From Bradyrhizobium rifense (GTDB lineage: Bacteria > Pseudomonadota > Alphaproteobacteria > Rhizobiales > Xanthobacteraceae), in contig NZ_VSSS01000041.1 of NCBI RefSeq assembly GCF_008123425.1, positions 107,001-171,000 of the forward strand: a stretch of 64,000 nucleotides of DNA, given 5' to 3'. Each line of letters starts with the position of its first letter. Position 1 is the stretch's first letter. The translations under genes were made by a program, and so were the position numbers. Shown one piece after another: positions 37,001 through 44,849 of this stretch. Below the pieces are notes generated by a model that was not told the DNA's origin, did not search any database, and was given only the letters and a program-made list of their open reading frames with translations.

Positions 37001-39141
37001 AGGTAGAGCCGAATCCCAAGGCTTCGGTCATCCTCGATATCTTCTTCAACGTGATTGAGTCTGATCGAGGTCTGATGATCGACTGCGACTACAACTCGGA
37101 CCTCTTCGACGAGGGCACGATATCGCAGTGGATGAAGTATTACGAGACGCTCTTGGTCGACGCGGTCGTCAATTCGGAACAGAGCGTTGATGATCTGGCA
37201 TTGATGACCGAGAAGCAGATGTCGTCGATCCTGGCAGGACTCAATCCGAATCCCATCGAGGCGCCTTCGACGCAATCGATCGTCAGGATGTTCGAGGAGC
37301 GCGCAGCTCGGTCGCCGGACAAGGTTGCGATACAGATCGGCGAACGCTGTCTCACGTATCGCGAACTCAACGTACGGGCAAATCGGTTGGCGCGCTACCT
37401 GCAGCGCTCATGCGTGCAACCTTCATCAATGGTAGCGACGAGTTTCGAGCGGTCCATCGACATGGTCGTTGCGATGTTGGCAAGCCTGAAGGCGGGGGCG
37501 GCCTATGTGCCGCTCGACTCTTCTTATCCACTCGAGCGTCTGAGCATGCTGGTTGAGGACGCCAGGCCAACTGTGCTGCTGACACAAGAAGCGCTCGTAG
37601 ACAGGCTTCCAGAGGGCGCCGCAAGGGTCATTTGTGTTGACAGGGATCAGGCCGCTATCAGCCAGGAAGACTCGGAGAATTTGTCGGCGCTCGGCGGTCC
37701 CGAAGCTCCTGCCTACGTGATCTATACGTCCGGCTCCACTGGGAAGCCGAAGGGCGTTCTCGTCAGCCATTGTAATGTGACGCGCTTGGTCGAGTCGACG
37801 CATGACTGGTTCAAGTTCGACGAGACCGACGTGTGGACACTATTCCATTCCTCGTCGTTCGATTTTTCGGTCTGGGAGATTTGGGGTTGTCTGCTCACTG
37901 GCGGACGTCTCGTCATCGTGCCATATCTTGTGACCCGGTCTCCTCCGGATTTCTACAGGCTATTGGCAGATGAACGCGTTACGGTTCTCAATCAAACGCC
38001 GGCAGCATTCTATCAATTGATCCAAGTCGAGGAGGCGGGTCTTATCAAGCCATTGTCTCTTAGATACGTGATCTTTGGAGGCGAAGCGCTGAATTTTGCG
38101 AGCTTGAGGCCTTGGGTTAAGCGTCACGGAGATAGCAGCCCGCGACTCATCAACATGTACGGCATCACGGAGACGACCGTACACGTCACTTACCGGCCGC
38201 TGGTTGCGGACGAGATTGCGTCGGAGGCCCGGAGCTTGATTGGTACGCCGATTCCGGACCTGCGCCTCTACGTGCTCGATTCGAAGCGGCGTCAGGTGCC
38301 TCCAGGCGTGATTGGTGAGATCTACGTGGGTGGGGCCGGCGTCGCACGGGGCTACCTCAACCGCCCGGAGCTCAGCGCGGAGCGTTTTGTTCCTGATCCC
38401 TTTTCCGCAGTCCCCAGCGCCCGAATGTACAAATCGGGTGATCTAGCGAGAGTTCTTTCGACGGGGGATATCGAATATCTCGGCAGGGCTGATGCTCAGC
38501 TGAAGATCCGTGGCTTTCGTATCGAACCGGGAGAAATAGAGGCGGCGCTCGCCGAGCACCCTGCGGTCCAGCAGGTTGCGACAGTTGTACGCGACGACGG
38601 CGGCGGAAGCGCTAGGCTCGTCGCCTACTACGTAGCCTCGGAGGGAGATCCGATCACGTCTGCCGACCTGCGGCGATATCTAGAGAGTAAGCTACCGGCG
38701 CACATGATTCCGCATGTATGCGTCGCCATCGATGCCATGCCTCTGACAATAAATGGCAAGGTGGATCAGAAGAAGCTGCCCACACCGGACTTTGGCTTCG
38801 CACTTCAATCCCGCGACTACTCGGCGCCAGCGACCCCGCAGGAACAGAGCCTGGCGAAGATCGTCTGCGAAATACTGAAACTCGACAAAATCGGCGTCAC
38901 TGACAACTTGTTCGAACTCGGGGCAGACTCGCTTCATGTCTTCCAGATTACCTCACGAGCAGTCAAGGCGGGTCTGTCGATTACCCCAAAGCAGGTTCTT
39001 CAACGGCGTACCATAGGTGGCGTGTTGGCAGAGCTGAGCCAGGATCAGCCAGTGGCGCATTCACAAATGATCACACCGTTGGAACGGAACATGTACCGTG
39101 TAAAGCGCGATGTGGCCCGCAGCAGAGAGGCCTACGACTGA
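31030..39141 (+). CDS. Hybrid PKS-NRPS: KS-AT-ACP-aminotransferase-C-A(Thr)-T
   Basis: 2703 residues. KS about 10-440: SACSTSL with Cys189, EAHGTGTPMGDP and TNVGHLD. AT about 540-850: GHSIGE with Ser635, and SHAFHS, which points to malonyl-CoA. ACP: LGFDSL, Ser981. A Pro/Ala-rich linker (about 1035-1150) leads to a class III aminotransferase of the glutamate-1-semialdehyde type, about 1160-1600 (CNTGSEAVLASLRVAR, IFDEVVTGFRVHPGG, AYGKVVAGGMP with PLP Lys1434). C domain: HHIVCDG at 1758-1764. A domain: YTSGSTGKPKG from 2232, threonine code D-F-W-N-I-G-M-V-H-K. Carrier: LGADSL, Ser2634. No ketoreductase, so the beta-keto group is left for the aminotransferase, as in iturin-type synthases. GTG start overlaps the previous stop. 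Confidence 0.96.
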   Translation: MSDRDAEREDPEGIAIIGMAGRFPGARNIAEFWRNQVDGVESISRFGAESPPILGQEVPVAGTSHVNARSIVEDIELFDADFFGIYPREAELMDPQHRLFLECCWEAIESSGYVPESYPGLIGVYAGSSLSSYFLSRLCTRPGFIEKFTSGYQVSNYIEMMGNSLDFLSTRVSYKLNLRGPSFTLLSACSTSLLSVTQACQALLTYQTDMALAGGVSITLPQERGYPYQDGGMVSPDGHCRAFDAAAQGTVFGSGLGVVLLKRLDDALRDGDQIHSVIRGFAVNNDGSAKVGYTAPSVKGQASVITMAHEAAGIDPDSIGYIEAHGTGTPMGDPIELAALTQAFRTSTGRKQFCTIGTAKTNVGHLDIAAGVTGLINASNIVEHGVFPPTLHYKNPNPKFDLESSPFRVVTTCSDWKNDDGPRRAGVSAFGVGGTNAHLVLEQAPERSSIPSSRSKHLLVMSARSEAALERITDNLAEHLRSRPGLDIADVAWTLQEGRREFQCRRTLVVGDLDEAARLLSKREQVQTRLQPNETPEICFMFPGQGSQHVDMAREIYDVEPVFRTAVDRCAEILQPHLGVDIRTLLYPSAGATEEAKRAVTDTIVAQPAIFTIEYSLAQLWMSWGIRPTAMVGHSIGEFVAACIAGVLSLEDALRLVALRGRLMQQLPASGMLSVRLPEANLRDLLSEPLSLAAINSPSLCVVAGPLDELADFERQLNDSKVLCRRVVTSHAFHSAMMEPIIGPLAEAFAGTKLSSPNIPYVSGVTGGWITGEEATDPLYWARHAREPVRFSSAVQVIRANPQAVLLEIGPGNVLGTLARQHKGPSDDQIVVSSLSDGFSSYRDAEALLNALGALWLGGIRPNWRSLQNGEHRLRVALPTYPFERKRHWLADVAGANDEPVAIEPTAAALPPQSMANSQSRQKAKAANMARDTDSEQTSVSRSTRTDKIRAVLGDLLQELSGVDVASIEGTTSFLELGFDSLFLTQFAQALQEKFGIKVTFRQLLNDISSLATLAGYFESKLPSEMFAEPSGEPARRSESASPAVGGLPPPAARAVSVELDGKGSVAESALAQLMREQLQAMNQLFAKQLETIQTGVVESSVSPAARASVAPPAPTRAAEPAATSRQPAKLDAARSHGPYKPQQVGASHDLTDQQQSHLKSLIDRVTQRTAKSKDFTQKYRKVLADPRVVAGFRDQWKEIVYPIVTDRSKGSRIWDIDGNEYIDLVNGFGPIMFGHRPDFVEKAIEAQLHVGFETGPQSARAGEVAEMFCDMTGNERMAFCNTGSEAVLASLRVARTVTGRSKIVMFNGDYHGLFDEVLVKGIKDRTGGPIAVPIAPGIPRDSTSNMVVLDYGTQESLDWIRKNADNLAAVLIEPVQSRHPALQPLDFLKEVRQITAASGTAMIFDEVVTGFRVHPGGCQALFGIRADLAAYGKVVAGGMPVGVLAGTHRFMDALDGGSWQFGDDSYPEAGVTFFAGTFVRHPLVLAAMHAVLAHFKDHGAALQERLNQRTTDLVHRLNEVLKLEGIPTHIESFGSLFYFSFATSERLSSLYFFYLRDKGIHIREGFPCFLTTSHSDADLESIVRAFKESAVEMRQAGFVSGPTDLSSSGAVSENSRNLGAQKPESIQLTEAQREIFLATVLGGDASCAFNESFGVTLRGELRIESLRESVNDLLARHEALRATIDADGHFMHVKPELRLDVSIRDLTSVEPSAREAECERILAADARLPFDLVNGPLIRAEVLRLGETYHKLMVTSHHIVCDGWSTNVLVDELATLYSAKVERSKPELSAPARFSEYARTQFELQSSSEHANVEAYWLDQFRKLPEPLALPTDRPRTSVKTHAGATARSHIDAETYRRIKQLGAKNGCTLFATLLAGFSVLLHRLSSQSDVVVGIPAAGQALFDGGSLVGHCVNFLPLRTQIDPSASFAQALNSTKRALLDAYDHQAYTYGTLVRELGITRDPARTPLMDAQFNLERLGAGARFVGLEAEVEPNPKASVILDIFFNVIESDRGLMIDCDYNSDLFDEGTISQWMKYYETLLVDAVVNSEQSVDDLALMTEKQMSSILAGLNPNPIEAPSTQSIVRMFEERAARSPDKVAIQIGERCLTYRELNVRANRLARYLQRSCVQPSSMVATSFERSIDMVVAMLASLKAGAAYVPLDSSYPLERLSMLVEDARPTVLLTQEALVDRLPEGAARVICVDRDQAAISQEDSENLSALGGPEAPAYVIYTSGSTGKPKGVLVSHCNVTRLVESTHDWFKFDETDVWTLFHSSSFDFSVWEIWGCLLTGGRLVIVPYLVTRSPPDFYRLLADERVTVLNQTPAAFYQLIQVEEAGLIKPLSLRYVIFGGEALNFASLRPWVKRHGDSSPRLINMYGITETTVHVTYRPLVADEIASEARSLIGTPIPDLRLYVLDSKRRQVPPGVIGEIYVGGAGVARGYLNRPELSAERFVPDPFSAVPSARMYKSGDLARVLSTGDIEYLGRADAQLKIRGFRIEPGEIEAALAEHPAVQQVATVVRDDGGGSARLVAYYVASEGDPITSADLRRYLESKLPAHMIPHVCVAIDAMPLTINGKVDQKKLPTPDFGFALQSRDYSAPATPQEQSLAKIVCEILKLDKIGVTDNLFELGADSLHVFQITSRAVKAGLSITPKQVLQRRTIGGVLAELSQDQPVAHSQMITPLERNMYRVKRDVARSREAYD

Positions 39142-39143
39142 GA

Positions 39144-42100
39144 ATGGCCTCTTTGAGTCCCATGCAAGGGGGTCTTGGTGCTCCGGGTATGTCGGCCAAA
39201 CCCGAGGACGATGTCCTTGCGTTTCCGCTTTCCCCGGCGCAGAGGCGCATCTGGATTGATAACGAGCAGCGGCCGGACAATTCTGCATATAACGCCTCGT
39301 TCCGTTGGATTCTCGAAGGCTCCCTCGATCTCTCCGCGTTGCAACGGTGTTTCAATGAGATCGTCGCCCGGCACGAAGTGCTTCGCGCCACATTTGGCTT
39401 TGTAGATGGAGATGTTCACCAGCTAGTTGCACCGTCGCTTAGTTTGCTGATCCCGGTTACCGACCTTCGGCATCTGTCCGAGTCGCGACGAACGACTGAA
39501 ATTGAGCGAATGTGTGCGGCCGAGGCTACACGTTTGTTCAATCTTGAAAGGGGCCCCCTGATCCGTGTCGGCTTGCTTCGTGCCGATCAGTCTCAATACG
39601 TTCTGATGCTGACCCTCCATCACATTATCTGTGACGGCTGGTCAATCGGGGTCATGATGCGGGAACTGCGAGAGCTCTACACGGCTATGGCCGAAAAGAG
39701 AGCCGTCGAACTCCCTCCACTTCCGATCCAATTTCCGGATTATGTCGTCTGGAGCGCCGAACGAGCTGAAAAAGAGCGCGAGAGGGAACTGCGCTACTGG
39801 ACGCGCAAGTTTGAGGCCTATCGACCATTCAAGTTAGCGCCTGATACGCAAGGGCTTGGTGAGCGTACCAAGAAAGGCGCAATAATCTCGCGTCTGTTGC
39901 CGAAAAGTACGACAGATGCGTTGAAGGCGTTCAGCGAACGGTACGGCGGCACGATGTTCAGTACCACGTTCGCAGCGTGTGTTGCGATGCTGCATCGGTG
40001 CACCGGGGTGACTGACATTGCGATGTGGACGCCCCTCGCGGGCCGAAGTCAACCTGAACTCGAGAATCTCGTTGGGCTATTCGTTAATCAGACTGCAATT
40101 CGGGTGGATTTGTCGGACGATCCTAGCCTAACCCGGCTGGCTGCGCGCGTACGGGATGAGGTTTGGGAAGCGCTTGCTCACCAGGTCGTTCCATTTGAGA
40201 GTGTAGTTGAAGCACTGCCTGAAAATGACAAGCCGCGAGAAGAGCAGTTCTGTTCCGTCAATTTCGTCTGCCAGCGCGCATTCGGAGGAGCAGTGAACTC
40301 CGAGTTCGATTTTCCCGACGTTCGAGTCTCGCCGGTTCCGTCGAAGTCGTCAGGAGCCCTCTACGATCTTAATTTTTTCCTGGTCGAGCGAGCAGAGGGC
40401 TGGCGTTTGTCCCTTGAGTACAGCTCCGATCTCTATAGCGCCGAGACGGCCGATCGACTGATTGATGGCTTTGATAGCGTTCTCCGGATGATTGTCTCGA
40501 GCCCAGATATTAAGCTTTCGGAGCACGGCACTGATCTCAAGGAAACGTCGTCGTGGCTGCCCGAGAGCGAGGATGCATCGACCGAAGTCGCGACGTCACC
40601 GGAGGATAGTTGCGAGTTTTCCGCCAGCGTGAGTCAACTTCGATTCTGGAAACTCTCGCGGCTAAGATCTGATAGTGCTGCGTTCAATATGCCATCAACG
40701 GTCCGCGTTGAGGGCCCTCTATCGGTTGAGCTCCTCCAAGAAAGCTTGGTCGATCTTGTCGAGAGGCACGAAAGTCTTCGTACGACGTTCAGAGAACGAG
40801 ATGGTGAGCTAACGCAAATCATATCGAGCGAAGCGAACTGCGAGTTGTATATCACCGATCTGCGGGAAGTGTCGCGGCAGTCGGGTTTCGATTTGGATAG
40901 TCTGCTCAGTGAGGAGGCGCAGGAGGTATTTGACCTCGAACGTGGACCTCTCGCAAGGGTTCGATTGTTTTGTTTGGAGGCCGAGTGCCACATCCTGATC
41001 ATCACTGTACACCACATTATCTCCGACGGTTGGTCTCAAAGCATCCTGCAGCGGGAGCTTTGGGCCATATATGAAGCACTCGTGGGGAAGCGGTCTCATG
41101 ACCTTGCACCACTTCCCATCCAGTATGCCGATTTTGCAGTTTGGCAGAATCAATGGCTCGAATCGGAGGAAGCCAGCCGGCATTTGGCCTATTGGATGAA
41201 GTCGCTCGTGGCACCGCTTCCCGTGCTGGATTTTCCGACCGACCACGCTCCTGGTCAGCGCCAGCAAGTTCGGGGTGCAATCGAGAGACTGCGTTTGGCG
41301 GACGGTCTGGTTGAACGACTAAAGGAGCGAAGCCGGTCGGCGAACATCACGATGTATATGCTGACTTTGGGAGCATTCGCCGTTTTGTTAGAGCGCTACA
41401 CCGGTCAGCAAGATTTAACGATCGGATCTCCGAGCGCAAACCGCAGTTCGCAGACGGAGTCTGTAATCGGTCCGTTTTCTGGGCCACTTGCAATCCGGCT
41501 CGATCTGACGGGCGATCCGAGTTTGGTCGATGTTCTCACGCGCGCCAGCGACGTCGCGATGGATGCATTTGACCACGCCGTGCTGCCATTTGAAAGTATC
41601 ATGGCCCGGCTTAAAATGAGATCCGTGCGGGGCAGAAATCCGCTGTTTCAATTCTATTTTCTTTATCAATCTGCATTTCTACAAGGGCGTGAGGCAGGAG
41701 GGCTCACGATCATCCCGTCTCCCTCCATCAGCGTAGGAAACCCGTTTGAGCTTCAACTCGCGATTATCGAACGTGATGGCGAAGTTTGGCTAAATGCTGA
41801 GTATGATCAAGGCCTGTTTGAGTCCGCGTCGATACGTGGCGTGCTTTCCTACTACCAATCGATCCTCGAAAAGATCGCCGAAGCGCCGAATGAACGAATA
41901 TCGGGTCTGACGCCGCCTTACGTCCCGCAGAGGCTCAACCAGATCGCGCCTGCTCCGAGTCGGGCGTCGGAGTTTCTTGCTCCGCGAAATCTTGCGGAAG
42001 CGAAGCTCGTGGCGGTGTGGCAAAGGCTTTTCGACCTGCCGAGGGTTGGCGTCCGCGACGATTTCTTTGAGCTGGGTGGCCATTCGCTGTTGGCGGCATC

Positions 42101-43028
42101 GCTTGTCGCCGAGATCGAGAGGGAATTTGGCGTAAAGACCGATCTCTCAAAGCTAGTCGTTGATCGGACGATCGAGCAGATCGCCGCTGTCATAGCAGGT
42201 GGCACTGATGGTACGCATTCGTCGTTGGTTCCTCTTCGTACATCTGGGACCAAGATATCGCTCTTTTGCGTACATGGTGGTGGAGGGCATGTGCTCGCTT
42301 ATGAAGAGCTGGCCAAAGCGCTACCTCACGATCAGCCAGTGTATGGACTTGCATCGCCGGAGCTTGATGGTGCTGAAAAAGCGATGACAGTTCCCGAACT
42401 CGCCAGACTGTACAACAGCGAAATACGTCGCATGCAAGCTGCGGGGCCATATCGAATATGTGGGTACTCGTTTGGGGGAATTGTCGCATTCGAAATGGCT
42501 GCGCAACTGATCGCGGAAGGAGAGGAAGTGCCGGTCCTCGTTATGTTGGACACGGGAAATCCCGGATATTATCGCAATCTGCCTTTCAAGGAGTGGTTTC
42601 GCTTCGCGATCGTTCGGGCCTGCGATCGAATGAAACGCTACTATCGCCGAGTCGCAGATCGCAAGGCGGACGTCGCCATCTCGAGCGCATTCTTCTTCTT
42701 GCGGAAGAACGTGCGTCTGCAATTGTGGACCATCGTACAGCGGGCCGCGCGTCTGGCACATCGGCCGATGCCGATGCAATTGCGAGATAACTTGACGATG
42801 TTCAAGGCTGTATCGAGATCCTACCGGCCAAAACCGATTTCGGCGCAGATTATCCTCTTTAGGGTTGAGGGGCGTGACCCCGAGTATGACCTCAATAAAT
42901 CTCTCGGGTGGGAACGGGTCGCCTCGAAAGGTGTCAGCGTCAATTATGTACCTGGTGATCACCTGTCGTTTCTGCACCAGCCAAATGTCTCTAAATTGGC
43001 AGAGCAGCTGAAAAGGTATCTTACTTAG
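39144..43028 (+). CDS. NRPS termination protein, C-C-T-TE without adenylation domain
   Basis: 1294 residues, starting 2 bases after the previous stop. First C domain about 30-450 with HHIICDG at 159-165; second C domain about 490-920 with HHIISDG at 623-629; both have complete catalytic motifs. Carrier domain LGGHSL, Ser981. Thioesterase about 1040-1290: HGGGGHVLAYEELA, GYSFGG with nucleophile Ser1109, and GDHLSFL with His1273. No A domain is present between or after the C domains, so the carrier must be loaded in trans or bypassed. Tandem C domains before a terminal T-TE are uncommon; one may transfer to a soluble amine or sugar, or load the carrier from another synthetase such as the one at 243-6650. 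Release by hydrolysis, cyclisation or transfer is open. Confidence 0.95.
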   Translation: MASLSPMQGGLGAPGMSAKPEDDVLAFPLSPAQRRIWIDNEQRPDNSAYNASFRWILEGSLDLSALQRCFNEIVARHEVLRATFGFVDGDVHQLVAPSLSLLIPVTDLRHLSESRRTTEIERMCAAEATRLFNLERGPLIRVGLLRADQSQYVLMLTLHHIICDGWSIGVMMRELRELYTAMAEKRAVELPPLPIQFPDYVVWSAERAEKERERELRYWTRKFEAYRPFKLAPDTQGLGERTKKGAIISRLLPKSTTDALKAFSERYGGTMFSTTFAACVAMLHRCTGVTDIAMWTPLAGRSQPELENLVGLFVNQTAIRVDLSDDPSLTRLAARVRDEVWEALAHQVVPFESVVEALPENDKPREEQFCSVNFVCQRAFGGAVNSEFDFPDVRVSPVPSKSSGALYDLNFFLVERAEGWRLSLEYSSDLYSAETADRLIDGFDSVLRMIVSSPDIKLSEHGTDLKETSSWLPESEDASTEVATSPEDSCEFSASVSQLRFWKLSRLRSDSAAFNMPSTVRVEGPLSVELLQESLVDLVERHESLRTTFRERDGELTQIISSEANCELYITDLREVSRQSGFDLDSLLSEEAQEVFDLERGPLARVRLFCLEAECHILIITVHHIISDGWSQSILQRELWAIYEALVGKRSHDLAPLPIQYADFAVWQNQWLESEEASRHLAYWMKSLVAPLPVLDFPTDHAPGQRQQVRGAIERLRLADGLVERLKERSRSANITMYMLTLGAFAVLLERYTGQQDLTIGSPSANRSSQTESVIGPFSGPLAIRLDLTGDPSLVDVLTRASDVAMDAFDHAVLPFESIMARLKMRSVRGRNPLFQFYFLYQSAFLQGREAGGLTIIPSPSISVGNPFELQLAIIERDGEVWLNAEYDQGLFESASIRGVLSYYQSILEKIAEAPNERISGLTPPYVPQRLNQIAPAPSRASEFLAPRNLAEAKLVAVWQRLFDLPRVGVRDDFFELGGHSLLAASLVAEIEREFGVKTDLSKLVVDRTIEQIAAVIAGGTDGTHSSLVPLRTSGTKISLFCVHGGGGHVLAYEELAKALPHDQPVYGLASPELDGAEKAMTVPELARLYNSEIRRMQAAGPYRICGYSFGGIVAFEMAAQLIAEGEEVPVLVMLDTGNPGYYRNLPFKEWFRFAIVRACDRMKRYYRRVADRKADVAISSAFFFLRKNVRLQLWTIVQRAARLAHRPMPMQLRDNLTMFKAVSRSYRPKPISAQIILFRVEGRDPEYDLNKSLGWERVASKGVSVNYVPGDHLSFLHQPNVSKLAEQLKRYLT

Positions 43029-43104
43029 CTATAATAGTCCGGCTGGCCGGCGGTCTGGGGGCTGACCGCGGGGCGAAGAACGTGGTTGCCGGGAGGACAG
43101 GCGG

Positions 43105-44529
43105 ATGCGAATTTTCGAGCTTACGGCTACCGTTGCACTGATTGCTTATCTTCTCTGTCAACTCTCGCCACATCGCGACGGCTATCCATGGCTCTCTGGC
43201 CTGCTGTTCCTCTGCATTCCGATCGTTGTGCTGCATGGACTGCTTGAGGGCGCGCGATGGCAGATGCTTCCCATCTATGTTGTGTTGATCCTAGGCCTGT
43301 CTTGGGAAGCTGCGCTACAGTGGACGATGGACACACAAGCGCAGTACGTTGTCAGTTGGAGCGCGCTATGCTGCGTCGGAATCGGAGTTCTCCTCAGTAC
43401 CATATTTCCTGTGTTCGAGCTTCCTTCGCCGACCGGTCCCAATCCCGTCGGGACCAGTATCCGGCACTTCGTTGATGGAAACCGAGGGAATTCTGCTGAT
43501 CCTCGTGGTCCACGAGAGTTGATGGTGCAGATCTGGTATCCGGCGGATCGCTCCTTCAAGGGGAAGCTGGCCAAGTACCAGCAGAGAGAAAGCACGGCGG
43601 CTTGGGACGCACGTTTCTCGCTGGTGACAACGCATTCCATCATTGACGCGACGATGGCGAGGTCAGAGACGCGGTACCCTGTCTTGCTATACGTGCCTTC
43701 CTGGAACGGCATGCGAACTGAGAACACTCATCTGGCCGAGCAATTGGCCAGTCAGGGCTACGTTGTTGTCGGAATCGACCATCCCTATGGTTCATATGCA
43801 ACTGTTCTTCCAGATGGTCAGGTGATCAAGAGCAAGTTGCTGGATGAAGACTTCTACGCGACAGAAGCCTCGTTCAATCGATTTCTGAAGACCGCCGAGA
43901 CGGAGATACGAACCAGGGCCGAAGATGCACGATTTGTCGTGGATGCGTTGGAGGAGCTTGACGCGGCGGGACCAACCGAGCCGTTTGCGCATCGCCTCGA
44001 CCTGAATAGCGTCGGGATATTTGGTTTCTCGCTCGGAGGAGGTGTTGCCGCGCAGACCTGCTGGCTCGACCGAAGGTTCAAAGCATGTCTGAACATGGAT
44101 GGCTTTATGGCTTGCGAATCCTTGGAGCATGGGGCGATCGCTCCGCTGTTCTTTATGAGCGAGATCGATCCAGTCCCGGCTGACGGGCTCGAGCAGCTTA
44201 GTCTATCGAAGCGTCGCGAGAAGGCGTTGGATTGGGAGCAATTCGCCCAGGCTCGGAAGCTGTTTTCGACATTTGGAGGATATTGGCTGACAATCAAGCC
44301 ATCAAAACACTTCAATTTCTCAGACTACGTATTTTCGTCTCCAATACATTTCTTCAGCCGCTCTGGAGCGATTGATCCCACCAGGGCAGCCCGAACCATA
44401 GACCGGTATTCATTTGCGTTCTTTGAATTGTATCTGAGAGGGGGTAACCAGCCATTGCTCGATAAAATGATCCGCGATTCCGCCGAAATCCGCTTTGAAA
44501 AGGTAGCCCTAGTTCCAGAGAGGCAGTGA
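43105..44529 (+). CDS. Membrane-anchored PAF-acetylhydrolase-like alpha/beta hydrolase
   Basis: 474 residues. Three or four N-terminal transmembrane helices (TATVALIAYLLCQL, LLFLCIPIVVLHGL, LPIYVVLILGLSW, SALCCVGIGVLLSTIF) precede a periplasmic hydrolase domain: MVQIWYPAD, YPVLLYVPSWNG, YVVVGIDHPYGSYATVLPDG, nucleophile elbow GFSLGG, MDGFMA and a late His in KPSKHFNFSDY. The domain resembles platelet-activating-factor acetylhydrolases (lipid deacylation). GGGAGGACAGGCGG just before the ATG. 77 bases after the thioesterase gene, so probably the same transcript. It may deacylate a lipidated precursor of the NRPS product outside the cytoplasm, in the manner of prodrug-cleaving hydrolases; that role is inference. 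Confidence 0.83.
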   Translation: MRIFELTATVALIAYLLCQLSPHRDGYPWLSGLLFLCIPIVVLHGLLEGARWQMLPIYVVLILGLSWEAALQWTMDTQAQYVVSWSALCCVGIGVLLSTIFPVFELPSPTGPNPVGTSIRHFVDGNRGNSADPRGPRELMVQIWYPADRSFKGKLAKYQQRESTAAWDARFSLVTTHSIIDATMARSETRYPVLLYVPSWNGMRTENTHLAEQLASQGYVVVGIDHPYGSYATVLPDGQVIKSKLLDEDFYATEASFNRFLKTAETEIRTRAEDARFVVDALEELDAAGPTEPFAHRLDLNSVGIFGFSLGGGVAAQTCWLDRRFKACLNMDGFMACESLEHGAIAPLFFMSEIDPVPADGLEQLSLSKRREKALDWEQFAQARKLFSTFGGYWLTIKPSKHFNFSDYVFSSPIHFFSRSGAIDPTRAARTIDRYSFAFFELYLRGGNQPLLDKMIRDSAEIRFEKVALVPERQ

Positions 44530-44849
44530 TAGTTCTCTTGTGTGGGTCTGCGAGGGTTGCTGAGTCGGCGAGCTCAAAACGTTCTCGAAAACGGCAGTCT
44601 TGTGAGTTAACCAAGATTGAGTTTAGGTCACCCGATGATGCCAGGTGGTCGGTATCCTGCATAACCGAAGACGGGCGGATATTTCACGAGTCCGGATAGC
44701 ATTGCTCCGCGTCGAAGCTCGTCCCGATGTCCTGACGCGATCTCGTATTGCGCACCAAACATGGTGGTAAAAGTGCCGGAGTCAATGCGACGTAGACTTT
44801 GATAACTTCTTCCCACACAACCATATTTGCGCAATGCTGAAAAATATTG
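44530..44849. other. Intergenic region before methyltransferase gene
   Basis: About 320 bases. A minus-strand frame at 44628-44834 encodes a Gly/Tyr-rich stretch (KYPPVFGYAGYRPPGIIG) without a ribosome site or known relatives that I can name; it may be a decayed fragment. No hairpin terminator is evident. It separates the NRPS/PKS run from the next plus-strand gene, so a new promoter is likely here. Confidence 0.3.

Noticed and set aside
31030..39141. Iturin/mycosubtilin-type lipopeptide synthase
   Set aside because: The aminotransferase fits, but there is no N-terminal acyl-CoA ligase and ACP; a threonine A-T module is coupled upstream instead, so a fatty-acid starter is not supported.
44628..44834. 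Minus-strand 68-codon Gly/Tyr-rich frame before the methyltransferase
   Set aside because: No ribosome site, no neighbours on that strand and no recognisable family; mentioned only as possible debris.
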